Shown here in pieces: positions 26,710 to 34,576 of a DNA stretch of 47,158 bases; the stretch's first letter is position 1; each line of letters opens with the position of its first letter. The DNA comes from Geobacteraceae bacterium GWC2_53_11 (GTDB taxonomy: Bacteria; Desulfobacterota; Desulfuromonadia; Geobacterales; Pseudopelobacteraceae). Both the position numbers and the translations under genes were made by a program. Where the stretch lies: assembly GCA_001802645.1 (NCBI GenBank), contig MGZJ01000076.1, positions 8,968 through 56,125 on the forward strand, written 5' to 3'. The notes below the pieces were generated by a model. It did not search any database. It was not told where the DNA came from and was given only the letters and a program-made list of their open reading frames with translations.

Positions 26710-27645
26710 TTAGTCAGTGAGTTCTGCAATTCTCCACGCATTCTTCCCCGCATGCTTGGCTTCATACAGAGCCGCGTCCGCGCTCTTCAGCAGCGCTTCC
26801 GTGTCTTCGCCATGGTCGGGATAGATACTGATGCCTGCGCTGGTGGTTATGTTGACGGTCTTACCTTCGATGCTGTAAGGGTGCGATATGGACTCGATGG
26901 CCCGCATTGCAACCGTGGTGGCATACTTGGCACCGCTGACGTGCCACAGGGCAATCAGGAACTCGTCACCCCCCAGGCGCGCCACCGTATCCTCTTCACG
27001 TACGACCGCCACCAGGCGTTCGGCGACCATTTTCAGCAGCGCATCTCCAACACCGTGTCCCAGCGTGTCATTGACCTGCTTGAAGCCGTCCAGGTCCAGA
27101 TACAGAACCGCCATGGCACTCCGGTTCCTGCGGGCGTGGACCAGCGCCATCGTCATCCGGTCGGCCAGCAGGCGTCTGTTCGCCAACCCGGTCAGCGGGT
27201 CGTTCAGCGCCAGTGCTTCCAGCATTGTGGCGTAGTTACGGGCCGTTTCGTGCAGCAGGCGTACTTCCAGCATGTTATGAACCCGCATCAACACCTCGGC
27301 GAGATCGAACGGCTTGCTGACGAAATCTTTCGCCCCTCCCTGTAGTGCGCGTAATTTATGAGCGGGCTGGGCGGTTATGGCCAGTACCGGCAGATAACCA
27401 TCCGCTTCAATCTCCTTCAGGCCATCCATAACTTCAAAGCCGCTCAAACCGGGCATCTGCAGGTCGAGCAGGATCAGGTCATAGTGGTTGGCGCGATGCA
27501 GCGGGCAGACGGTATGCGGATCCCTGGTCGAGGTGACACGCGTATAACCCGCATTTTTCAGCATCTGTTCAAGCAGCTGCACATTGGCTTCCATGTCATC
27601 TACGACCAGAATGCCGGCATTCAGGAAATCGGCTGGACTCAGCAT
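26710..27645 (-). CDS. REC-GGDEF response regulator, diguanylate cyclase
   Basis: 311 residues, PleD/WspR-like layout with one receiver (about 10-128, acceptor D61 in LILLDLQMPG, SKPFD Lys) and GGDEF about 140-305. The active site RLGGDEF is intact (225-229), with an RxxD inhibitory site R216-D219 five residues before it, so phosphorylation-driven and product-inhibited c-di-GMP synthesis is expected. The ATG overlaps by 1 bp the stop of the upstream PAS-rich kinase (TAATG), with GGGAG 7 nt upstream. That kinase is the obvious phospho-donor. Its receiver resembles that of the NtrC-like regulator next door. Confidence 0.94.
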   Translation of the reverse strand: MLSPADFLNAGILVVDDMEANVQLLEQMLKNAGYTRVTSTRDPHTVCPLHRANHYDLILLDLQMPGLSGFEVMDGLKEIEADGYLPVLAITAQPAHKLRALQGGAKDFVSKPFDLAEVLMRVHNMLEVRLLHETARNYATMLEALALNDPLTGLANRRLLADRMTMALVHARRNRSAMAVLYLDLDGFKQVNDTLGHGVGDALLKMVAERLVAVVREEDTVARLGGDEFLIALWHVSGAKYATTVAMRAIESISHPYSIEGKTVNITTSAGISIYPDHGEDTEALLKSADAALYEAKHAGKNAWRIAELTD

Positions 27646-30600
27646 TATGAGGCTCCCTTGCCCGTTTCGACCTCCGAGCTGTTTTCCGCATATTCAAGTG
27701 CAAGATCCAGCGCATCCATAAATTCAACGACGTTGATCGGTTTGGTGAGATAGCGGAAAAACCCTGATTCCAGCCCTTTCTTGATGTCGTGGGGCATGGC
27801 ATTAGCGCTGATGGCAAGCACCGGAATATGTGCCGTTTCCGGATCTTCGCGCAGGATTTTCAGCGCCTGGATACCGCTCATGCCCGACAAGTGGATATCC
27901 ATCAGGATCACCTCCGGATGATGGGTGCGAGCCATCTCGATACCGAGTTTGCCGCTTGTTGCGCTCAGCAGGTGCAGGTCGGGCCGGCGGGCGATGAGCT
28001 GTTCGACCAGCTGCATGTTTGCCAGATTGTCTTCGACATACAAAAGAGTTCTCAGAGCCGCTCCGTGCTGTACATGCGCCTGATGCGGCGCATGTACCTC
28101 GGCGGTGCCCGCACCGGATTGCGGTGCCGTTGCCAGGTTCAGCTCGAACCAGAACATGCTCCCTTCACCGGAGTTGCTTTCCACTCCGATAGTGCCGTCC
28201 ATCAGTTCAACCAGCCGTTTGCTCATCACCAGCCCGATGCCGGTGCCTTCTTCGGCGCTGGCTTCCTGGCCAAGGCGGTTGAACGGCTGAAAAAGCTGTG
28301 CGCATTTTTCCGGTGTCAGGCCATCACCGGTGTCGTGGACGCTGATACGGATCCTCTTATCGGAAATTATGCTGCAGGTGACTTCGACCGTACCCTGGTC
28401 CCGGTTGTATTTAATCGCATTGGAAAGCAGGTTGATCAGAACCTGCTTGACCCTGGTTCGATCTGCATTGACATGGATAGGGGCTTCAAGGCGGGGGAAA
28501 CTCAGACGGATCCCTTTCTTCTGTACCTGTGGTTCGATCATGGACTGGCATTCAAGCATGACGTCGATCAGCGACATCGGTTCCAGCGACAACGACAACC
28601 GGCCTGATTCGATCAGGGCGAGATCGAGAATTTCATTGATCAGTTCCAGTAGATACCACCCCGCCTTGAGGATCTGGTTGATGCTGGCTTTCTGGGTTTC
28701 CGTGGGCACCGGCGCACCGGATTCGATGAGTTGGGCGAAGCCGAGGATCGCGTTGAGCGGTGAACGCAACTCATGGCTCATGCTGGAAAGGAAATCCGAT
28801 TTCGAGAGGTTGGCTTTCTCGGCTACCGAGCGGGCGCTCTCCAGTTCGATATTCTTTTCCTGCAACACCTGGTCAAGGCGCTTGCGTTCGGTGATGTCAC
28901 GGGCCGCGGCAAACACCCCCTGCAGTTTCCGGTCCCGGTCGTAGAAGGTGGTCGCGTTAAAGGAGACCACCGTTTCCTTGCCGTCCCGGGCGCGGGCGGT
29001 GAGCTCATAGTTGGTGACCTTCTTCTCCCGCAGAACCTGTTTGATGCTTTTCTCGGCCATGTCGGGATTGGTGAAGTAGTTCTTGAAGGGTGCTCCGATC
29101 AGTTCATCGCGCGTGCAGTCGGTGAGTACCTCCATCTGCTTGTTGACGTCGGTAATGATGCCGGACGGATCTGTGGTCATGATTGCGTCGATGTTGGATT
29201 CGAACAGGGAACGTGTGTAGAACTGATGGTCGCGCAGCCGTTGGCCGAGCTGTTTTTGCTCCGCCTCGATCTGCTTGCGCGCCGTGTTGTCGGTGCCGAT
29301 CAGCAGGTAGCCGATGATGGCGTCCTGGTCGTCGCGCAGGGCCGTGACGGACACGACCGCCGGAAAGCGGCTGCCGTCCTTGCGGATGTAGGTCAACTCG
29401 TAAATGTCCTCGATGCCGCGCGAAGCCTTGAAAACAAGTGCTTCAAAACCGGGGGTGATCAGGGTGCCGAGTTCAAGGCTCAATTCTTCGGCGCGGGCGA
29501 TGACTTCCTGCGGATCGGAAATATCTGCCGGGGTGATGGTGTTCATTACTTCGGCAGCGGTGTACCCCAGCATCCGTTCCGCGCCGACGTTGAAGATCTG
29601 GATGACCCCCTTCGCGTCGGTGGCGATGCTGGAAAAGTTGGCGCTGTTGAAAATCGCATTCTGAAGCGCTCCTGCCTGAAGCAGCGCTTCCTCAGCCTGC
29701 TTGCGGGCGGTGTTGTCGGTACCGATCAGCAGGTAGCCGATGATGGTATCCTGTTCGTCGCGCAGCGCCGTGACGGACACGACCGCCGGAAAACGGCTGC
29801 CGTCCTTGCGGATGTAGGTCAGCTCGTAAATATCCTCGATGCCGCGTGAAGCCTTGAATACCAGAGCCTCGAAACCGGGGGTGATCGCGGTGCCGAGCTC
29901 CAGGCTCAATTCTCCAGCGCGGGCGATAACTTCCAGTGGATCGGAAATATCCGCCGGGGTGATCTTGTTCATCACTTCGGCGGCGGTGTACCCCAGCATC
30001 CGTTCTGCGCCGACGTTGAAGATCTGGATGACTCCTTTCGCGTCGGTGGCGATACTGGAAAAGTTTGCGCTGTTGAAAATCGCATTCTGGAGGGCCCCAG
30101 CCTGAAGCAGCGCTTCTTCAGCCTGTTTGCGTGCGGTGTTGTCGGTACCGATCAATAGATAGCCGATGATGGTGTCCTGTTCGTCGCGCAGGGCCGTAAC
30201 GGACACGACCGCCGGGAAGCGGCTGCCGTCCTTGCGGATGTAGGTCAACTCGTAAATATCCTCGATACCACGTGAAGCCTTGAATACCAGGGCCTCGAAA
30301 CCGGGGGTGATCGGAGTGCCGAGCTCCCGGCTCAACTCTTCGGCGCGGGCGATAACTTCCTGTGGATCGGAAATATCAGCCGGGGTGATCTTGTTCATCA
30401 CTTCTTCGGCCGTATAGCCGAGCATCCGTTCCGCGCCGACGTTGAAGATCTGGATGACCCCCTTCGCGTCGGTGGCGATGCTGGAAAAGTTGGCGCTGTT
30501 GAAGATAGCATTCTGGAGCGCCCCTGTTTTAAGCAGGGTAGCTTCGCTGCGGACCTCGGAATCTGTTGACCCGTCGCGCTTTTCTGATGGTCTCTTAGTG

Positions 30601-30656
30601 TTTGTGACGATTTTTTTATCAATACTGTTTTTCAAGGTGATCTCACTTTTGTTCAT
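27645..30656 (-). CDS. Soluble hybrid kinase with three near-identical PAS repeats, a fourth PAS, HisKA-HATPase and REC
   Basis: 1003 residues with no membrane segment. Three PAS/PAC units of 142 residues (about 45-186, 187-328, 329-470) are almost identical, each beginning GALQNAIFNSANFSSIATDA and containing RKDGSRFPAVVSVTALRD. A divergent fourth PAS lies about 480-595, HisKA has H628 in MSHELRSPLNAIL, then HATPase (GTGIGLVMSKRLVELM) and a C-terminal REC about 865-985 (VILMDIHLSG). The ATG start has no clear ribosome site and lies 17 bp after the Old Yellow Enzyme gene, suggesting read-through. Translationally coupled to the downstream cyclase. Tandem identity implies recent duplication or gene conversion. 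Confidence 0.92.
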   Translation of the reverse strand: MNKSEITLKNSIDKKIVTNTKRPSEKRDGSTDSEVRSEATLLKTGALQNAIFNSANFSSIATDAKGVIQIFNVGAERMLGYTAEEVMNKITPADISDPQEVIARAEELSRELGTPITPGFEALVFKASRGIEDIYELTYIRKDGSRFPAVVSVTALRDEQDTIIGYLLIGTDNTARKQAEEALLQAGALQNAIFNSANFSSIATDAKGVIQIFNVGAERMLGYTAAEVMNKITPADISDPLEVIARAGELSLELGTAITPGFEALVFKASRGIEDIYELTYIRKDGSRFPAVVSVTALRDEQDTIIGYLLIGTDNTARKQAEEALLQAGALQNAIFNSANFSSIATDAKGVIQIFNVGAERMLGYTAAEVMNTITPADISDPQEVIARAEELSLELGTLITPGFEALVFKASRGIEDIYELTYIRKDGSRFPAVVSVTALRDDQDAIIGYLLIGTDNTARKQIEAEQKQLGQRLRDHQFYTRSLFESNIDAIMTTDPSGIITDVNKQMEVLTDCTRDELIGAPFKNYFTNPDMAEKSIKQVLREKKVTNYELTARARDGKETVVSFNATTFYDRDRKLQGVFAAARDITERKRLDQVLQEKNIELESARSVAEKANLSKSDFLSSMSHELRSPLNAILGFAQLIESGAPVPTETQKASINQILKAGWYLLELINEILDLALIESGRLSLSLEPMSLIDVMLECQSMIEPQVQKKGIRLSFPRLEAPIHVNADRTRVKQVLINLLSNAIKYNRDQGTVEVTCSIISDKRIRISVHDTGDGLTPEKCAQLFQPFNRLGQEASAEEGTGIGLVMSKRLVELMDGTIGVESNSGEGSMFWFELNLATAPQSGAGTAEVHAPHQAHVQHGAALRTLLYVEDNLANMQLVEQLIARRPDLHLLSATSGKLGIEMARTHHPEVILMDIHLSGMSGIQALKILREDPETAHIPVLAISANAMPHDIKKGLESGFFRYLTKPINVVEFMDALDLALEYAENSSEVETGKGAS
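29247..30524 (-). repeat. Three tandem 426-bp coding repeats (PAS modules)
   Basis: Units at about 30524-30099, 30098-29673 and 29672-29247. The anchor GTGTTGTCGG recurs at 29284, 29710 and 30136, exactly 426 bp apart, in frame (142 codons). Most differences are single-base and synonymous. Confidence 0.9.
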
Positions 30657-30673
30657 GTAGTTAGAAAAACAGA

Positions 30674-31735
30674 TTATTTTGCCCGTAAATACTGATTAGG
30701 CCACTGCGCTTCCGTCTGAAGTGCCCTGGCGGCATGGAGCGGCCAGTAGGGATCGCGCAGCAACTCCCGTCCCAGCAGCACCACATCGGCCTGGCCGGTG
30801 GCGACTATCTGCTCTGCCTGGGCCGGTTCCGTAATGAAGCCGACCGCGCCGCTGGCGATTCCCGCCTCACTTCGTACCCGTGCCGCAAAGGGCACCTGAA
30901 AGCCCGGACCGAAGGGTACCGGCTCATTCGGAACGGCAAATCCGGATGAACAGTCGATCAGATCAACACCGATTTCCTTGAGATGGCGGGCCAGGCTGAC
31001 TGACTGGTCGATATCCCATCCCCCTTCCAGCCAATCGGTTGCCGAGATGCGCACAAAGAACGGCAGCTTGGAAGGCCACTCCTCCCGCACCGCTTTGGCC
31101 ACCCGCAAGGGGAAGCGAAGCCGGTTCTCCAGGCTGCCGCCGTACTGGTCATCCCGCTGGTTGACCAACGGTGAGAGGAATTCGTGGAGCAGGTAGCCGT
31201 GGGCCATGTGCAGTTCAACCACCTGGAACCCGGCGGTAAATGCACGTTTGGCAGCCGCGCGGAACTGGGTTTCAACTTCGTCCATTTCCTCAAGAGTCAG
31301 GGCCCGGGGAACCGGGTGGCCGGTGTCAAACGGGGTAGCAGTTGGGGCAAGGGGTTGCCAGCCGCATGCATCCAAGCCGAGTGGACCGCCGCCGAGCCAC
31401 GGTAGCGAGCATGAGCCTTTGCGCCCGGCGTGGGCGAGTTGGATCCCCGCCACAGCTCCCTGCTCACGGATAAAACGGGTGATGGGCTCAAATGCAGCTG
31501 TATGGGCGTCGCTCCAGATGCCGCTGTCGTCGGGACTGATTCGTCCTTCGGGACTCACCGCGGTTGCCTCGACCATGACAAGACCTGCGCCCCCTACGGC
31601 ACGACTGCCGAGATGGACGAGGTGCCAGTCGGTCGGTAAACCGTCGTGGCTGGAATACTGGCACATGGGGGAAACGAAAATCCGGTTGCGAAAGGTAATG
31701 GTTCGCATGGTTAATGGTGAAAACAGAGTGCTCAT
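30674..31735 (-). CDS. Old Yellow Enzyme-family NADH:flavin oxidoreductase (YqjM-like)
   Basis: 353-residue FMN-dependent ene-reductase that reduces activated C=C bonds with NAD(P)H. YqjM-type signatures: SPMCQYSS near residue 25 with the redox-tuning Cys, HAGRKGS (substrate/FMN-binding His and the shortened loop), VELHMAHGYLLHEFLSP, and VLLGRELLRDPYWPLHAA at the end. ATG at 31735 is chosen because GGGAG lies ~6 nt upstream; the reading frame stays open upstream only through a REP element. Cytoplasmic. The next gene downstream is the PAS-rich kinase, 17 bp away, though a functional link is not evident. Confidence 0.92.
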   Translation of the reverse strand: MSTLFSPLTMRTITFRNRIFVSPMCQYSSHDGLPTDWHLVHLGSRAVGGAGLVMVEATAVSPEGRISPDDSGIWSDAHTAAFEPITRFIREQGAVAGIQLAHAGRKGSCSLPWLGGGPLGLDACGWQPLAPTATPFDTGHPVPRALTLEEMDEVETQFRAAAKRAFTAGFQVVELHMAHGYLLHEFLSPLVNQRDDQYGGSLENRLRFPLRVAKAVREEWPSKLPFFVRISATDWLEGGWDIDQSVSLARHLKEIGVDLIDCSSGFAVPNEPVPFGPGFQVPFAARVRSEAGIASGAVGFITEPAQAEQIVATGQADVVLLGRELLRDPYWPLHAARALQTEAQWPNQYLRAK

Positions 31736-31770
31736 GTCGTCTCCCGAATGTTGCTCTGATATTAGAATTA

Positions 31771-31903
31771 ATCTCCCGCTATGGCGGTAAAACAATCCCC
31801 TCTCCCTGAGGGAGAGGGTTAGGGTGAGGGGGAAACAGTGGTTTGTATGGCACAGCTGCCCCCTCATCCGGCCTTCGGCCACCTTCTCCCTCAGGGAGAA
31901 GGG
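31771..31903. repeat. Intact composite REP element (two linked palindromes)
   Basis: ATCTCCCGCTATGGCGGTAA, then palindrome A (CCCTCTCCCTGAGGGAGAGGG, arms about 31798-31818) followed by TTAGGGTGAGGGGGA, a ~25-bp spacer, and palindrome B (CCGGCCTTCGGCC, then CCTTCTCCCTCAGGGAGAAGG). The same composite, in reverse orientation, occurs at 44570-45956 where it is split by an IS110 element, so this copy defines the pre-insertion sequence. Confidence 0.8.
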
Positions 31904-31929
31904 AATATCGGTAGTAATGTAGCGCTCAG

Positions 31930-32427
31930 TTATTTTTTCATCATTTTTTTATGCGGTTTTTTCTCATTGTGCTTCATCGGCATCATTTTCTTCATCTTTT
32001 TAAACTGATCGTCGGACAACTGTGTCCGCACCTCTTTCATGGCCTGTAACATCTCCAGATGATGGTTGGTTTTGATCTCGGAAATTTTTTTGACTGCTGC
32101 TGTGGCCTTGTCCAGATCGAAATCCTTAACTTCCATGATTTCCTTGAGCTCAAGCTCCGCAATCTTTAAATCAGCTTTAAACCTGACCTGCTTTTTCTGC
32201 ATGCCGGTATGCAGTGGTTTCAATTTCGCAATCTGGTCGTCGGTCATGCCAAGTTTGTCCGCATGCTCAAGGCACATTCCCGTCATGTTGTCCATCTTGT
32301 CCATAGAGCCCATTTCCATCATATGCCCATGTCCCTCCATATGGTTTTTCATGGGCATATCCATCATTTGGGCAAACGCGGGTACGGCAAAGAGAACCAT
32401 CACCACCAACGAAAGTACTGTTTTCAT
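31930..32427 (-). CDS. Met/His-rich periplasmic Spy/CpxP-like protein
   Basis: 165 residues. A cleavable signal peptide (MKTVLSLVVMVLFAVPAFA) is followed by a Met/His-rich segment (about 20-50, repeated MxxM and HGH), then a helical region with degenerate LTXXQ-type motifs (MTDDQIAKL and LSDDQFKKM), and a Lys/Met/His tail. The fold and composition resemble Spy/CpxP and metal-resistance periplasmic chaperones; copper or other soft-metal binding is likely but inferred. ATG at 32427 is chosen because AAGGAGG lies 8 nt upstream; the ATG two codons earlier is too close. A perfect 10-bp-arm inverted repeat and a sigma-54 match lie immediately upstream. Confidence 0.82.
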   Translation of the reverse strand: MKTVLSLVVMVLFAVPAFAQMMDMPMKNHMEGHGHMMEMGSMDKMDNMTGMCLEHADKLGMTDDQIAKLKPLHTGMQKKQVRFKADLKIAELELKEIMEVKDFDLDKATAAVKKISEIKTNHHLEMLQAMKEVRTQLSDDQFKKMKKMMPMKHNEKKPHKKMMKK

Positions 32428-32447
32428 GTTCATTTCCTCCTTGGGTG

Positions 32448-32470
32448 AGACGTAAAACCATTTTACGTCT
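32448..32470. promoter_or_regulatory. Perfect inverted repeat (10-bp arms) in the leader of the Spy-like gene
   Basis: Arms AGACGTAAAA and TTTTACGTCT around a 3-nt centre, ending ~21 nt before the start codon and just upstream of the AAGGAGG ribosome site. It could be a repressor operator or, in the RNA, a hairpin controlling translation. Confidence 0.6.
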
Positions 32471-32495
32471 ATTTTCTTGTCTATCAGGTGCATTC

Positions 32496-32511
32496 AGCAG
32501 TAACCATGCCA
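32496..32511 (-). promoter_or_regulatory. Candidate sigma-54 promoter of the Spy-like gene
   Basis: Minus strand TGGCATGGTTACTGCT: GG (32510-32509) and GC (32498-32497), 10 bp between. Predicted start near 32485 gives a ~58-nt leader containing the inverted repeat. Confidence 0.5.
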
Positions 32512-32693
32512 GCAAATAGTGATCAAATCACAACACAATCATGGTGTTACGATCATCTCACACACAGGAAAAGCTACAAATGTTGCAGTTGGCTGGTGGA
32601 ATATCCCGGCAAGCGCCTTCTTAAGAGGGCCGGACTGCGTGCAACAATGGCTATTGGTGCAATAATAGTTGCACGTTTGCTATCTGCTGTTTT

Positions 32694-32863
32694 GTGCGAA
32701 GGCGCACGAGGGATGTGTCATGCCGTGAATCCCGGATACCGGGCGGACACTGATACAAGGAACGGTCGAAAAGGATCATGCCGGTGAGGGAAGAGTGCCG
32801 CACTCTGCGTGGTTCAATAGGAATACCTGAAACAGGAAAGACCGGCCTTTTACTGCCGGTCTT
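32694..32863. other. Hairpin-rich non-coding segment, possible structured RNA or terminator region
   Basis: Within the 536-bp gap between the sigma-54 site at 32511 and the flavoprotein gene end. Consecutive hairpins: GTGCG/CGCAC (32694-32707); GTGTC/GACAC (32715-32750) enclosing CCCGG-ATA-CCGGG (32731-32743); AGAGTG-CCG-CACTCT (32792-32806); CCTG/CAGG (32826-32836); and AAGACCGGC/GCCGGTCTT (32838-32863). No credible ORF. Strand is undecided; the last stem could terminate transcripts. The rest of the gap (32864-33047) holds nothing recognised. Confidence 0.4.
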
Positions 32864-33047
32864 CCATTGAAACGTGTCCCCGATGTGTCTGTTGACTATC
32901 CGTAACAGGTTCGGCTCACAATCGTTGGACTAAATTAAATAGCCAATCGTGGCCGCGGAGGCACGCACTGAAAACTTCTTATCTATAATTTTATGCTAGG
33001 CTTTTATGCGGATAACTACAACATAAATATTTGTAATACTGATGTTT

Positions 33048-34382
33048 TTATACTTTTTTGACCGCATTGTTCGCGGCAATGAGGAGCGGATCCCATACCG
33101 GAGCGTACAGCGGTGAATAACTGAGATCAAGTTCAGCCAGTTCAAAGACCGTCATTTGCTTGTAAAGTGCCGTTGCCAGGACATCCAGCCGTTTTGCGAC
33201 CACATCCTGGCCGATCATCTGCCCGCCCAGCAGCAGGCCGGTGCCCTTTTCGCACAGGAGCACAATACGCATCGTGCCGCCTCCCGGGAAAGCGCCCCTG
33301 GTCGGTGTGTCCACAAAGGTTTTAGCGTAACGGTAGCCGCTCTCCTCGATCTGTCTTTCGCTGAGGCCGGTTGTGGCGACTGTCAGGTCAAAGAATTTGA
33401 AGACGGCGGTCTGGTCGATGCCGTGAAACATCTTCATGGCCTTGTTATTCACGATGTTGCTGCCGATTAACCGTCCCTGCTTGTTCGCCGTCGGTCCGAG
33501 CGGCATGAAGCCGTTTTTGCCCAACTGGCGAACGTAGTGCTCGGCGCAGTCTCCGGCGGCAAAGGTATCCGGCAGGCTGGTCCGTAAATACCGGTCAACC
33601 TTCACCGCTCCGGCAACCCCCAATTCGCCCCCGGCTGCCGAAAACAGCCCGGTATTCGGTTGGATTCCGATGGAAACGACGACCATACCCGCTTTAAACT
33701 CTCCGGTCGCCGTTTTTACTACGTCGGCATTTTTCTCGATAATGTCTACGCCGGTATGGAGTCTGATCCCTTTTTCTTCGAGCTTTTCCAAGACCTTGCT
33801 GCGGATTTCTTCGGCAAACGAGGGGAGTATGGTTGCTGCTCTCTCAAGGATGACCGGCGTGATTTTCATGTTGTAGAGGACATCCACCAGCTCCAGATTC
33901 GTATAGCCGGAACCGATGAGCAGTGCGCTGGTCGGTGCCTGGTCATAGATGGTGTTTTTTACCAGCCGCGTGTCGGCAAGGGTCTTGAAATAGAATACAT
34001 CGGCAGCGTCAAAGCCGGGCAAGTCCAGCCGGCGCGGTGTTGTGCCGGTGGCATAGACAAGGAAGTCGTAGGTTTCATGATACTGCCGGGCCTGATGAGT
34101 ATCGGAAACCGTTACTGTCTTGTTGACCGGGTCAATTGCAATGACCTCCTGATTCAGCCGGTAATCAATACCCCGTCCGGTGCGGATTTCATCAAGATTC
34201 AGTGCGTACAGATCCTCGACCGGTTTATCTTTGTAGAACAGGTTGTAGGGCATGCCGCAGGCTGCGTAAGAAACGTCGTCGGATTTTTCCAGAACGATAA
34301 CCCGGGCGTCAGGATCCTCTCGTTTGATCTGACTGGCCGCCGACAATCCACCTGCAATCCCGCCGATAATTACTGTTTTCAT
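33048..34382 (-). CDS. CoA-disulfide reductase-like FAD/NAD(P) oxidoreductase
   Basis: 444 residues, the usual length of single-cysteine flavoprotein disulfide reductases (CoA-disulfide reductase, NADH oxidase or polysulfide reductase). N-terminal FAD site VIIGGIAGGLSAASQ, redox-active C42 in SYAACGMPY, NAD-binding segment ALLIGSGYTNLELVDVL, second FAD motif TFAAGDCAEH, and C-terminal dimerisation domain. No rhodanese domain is fused. Substrate (CoA disulfide, polysulfide or O2) is undecided. ATG at 34382 is chosen with AGGG upstream; an earlier ATG at 34406 would add 8 residues. Divergent from wrbA, with a near-consensus sigma-54 promoter about 48-63 bp upstream. Confidence 0.87.
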   Translation of the reverse strand: MKTVIIGGIAGGLSAASQIKREDPDARVIVLEKSDDVSYAACGMPYNLFYKDKPVEDLYALNLDEIRTGRGIDYRLNQEVIAIDPVNKTVTVSDTHQARQYHETYDFLVYATGTTPRRLDLPGFDAADVFYFKTLADTRLVKNTIYDQAPTSALLIGSGYTNLELVDVLYNMKITPVILERAATILPSFAEEIRSKVLEKLEEKGIRLHTGVDIIEKNADVVKTATGEFKAGMVVVSIGIQPNTGLFSAAGGELGVAGAVKVDRYLRTSLPDTFAAGDCAEHYVRQLGKNGFMPLGPTANKQGRLIGSNIVNNKAMKMFHGIDQTAVFKFFDLTVATTGLSERQIEESGYRYAKTFVDTPTRGAFPGGGTMRIVLLCEKGTGLLLGGQMIGQDVVAKRLDVLATALYKQMTVFELAELDLSYSPLYAPVWDPLLIAANNAVKKV

Positions 34383-34429
34383 CTCTGTCCCTTCCGCTCT
34401 CATCAATTGTTATGAATGTGATTGCAATT

Positions 34430-34445
34430 GGCAACTTGTGTGCCA
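34430..34445 (-). promoter_or_regulatory. Candidate sigma-54 promoter of the CoA-disulfide reductase-like gene
   Basis: Minus strand TGGCACACAAGTTGCC, the best -24/-12 match in the window (TGGCAC, then TTGC; GG and GC 10 bp apart). Predicted start near 34419, a ~37-nt leader. The same bases form a TTGGCA-N7-TGCCAA dyad. Confidence 0.6.
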
Positions 34446-34454
34446 AAATAATAT

Positions 34455-34470
34455 TGGCGCTGATTTTGCT
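34455..34470 (+). promoter_or_regulatory. Candidate sigma-54 promoter of wrbA
   Basis: TGGCGCTGATTTTGCT on the plus strand: GG (34456-34457) and GC (34468-34469), 10 bp apart, with the TTGCT -12 box. It lies back-to-back with the minus-strand promoter 10 bp away. The leader to wrbA would contain the REP at 34481-34545. Confidence 0.5.
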
Positions 34471-34480
34471 AATACATTTA

Positions 34481-34545
34481 TCCTTAAGATTGATGAGAAC
34501 CAAAAGCAACCACCCCTAACCCCTTGTAAAGGAAGGAGGGGGACT
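34481..34545. repeat. REP-like element
   Basis: TCCTTAAGATTGATGAGAAC, then AACCACCCCTAACCCC and a short palindrome ending GGAGGGGGAC. It is the reverse complement of 7023-7090 over nearly its full length, defining a ~65-bp repeat unit larger than the palindrome. It lies in the predicted wrbA leader. Confidence 0.75.
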
Positions 34546-34576
34546 AAATGCATAAAACAACCAAAAGGAGAACAAT

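Noticed and set aside
28773-29849. 358-residue plus-strand open frame
   Set aside because: Antisense shadow of the triple-PAS kinase; its repeats mirror the PAS units and it has no domain sense or ribosome site.
29247-30524. Regular repeats considered as a repeat array such as CRISPR
   Set aside because: Units are 426 bp, in frame and encode PAS domains; there are no short repeats with unique spacers.
31736-31882. N-terminal extension of the Old Yellow Enzyme gene
   Set aside because: The open frame upstream of 31735 runs through a REP element; the internal ATG has a proper ribosome site and the family N-terminus.
32488-32787. 99-residue plus-strand open frame in the gap before the flavoprotein gene
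   Set aside because: No ribosome site or family features, and it crosses the hairpin-rich segment and the sigma-54 site.
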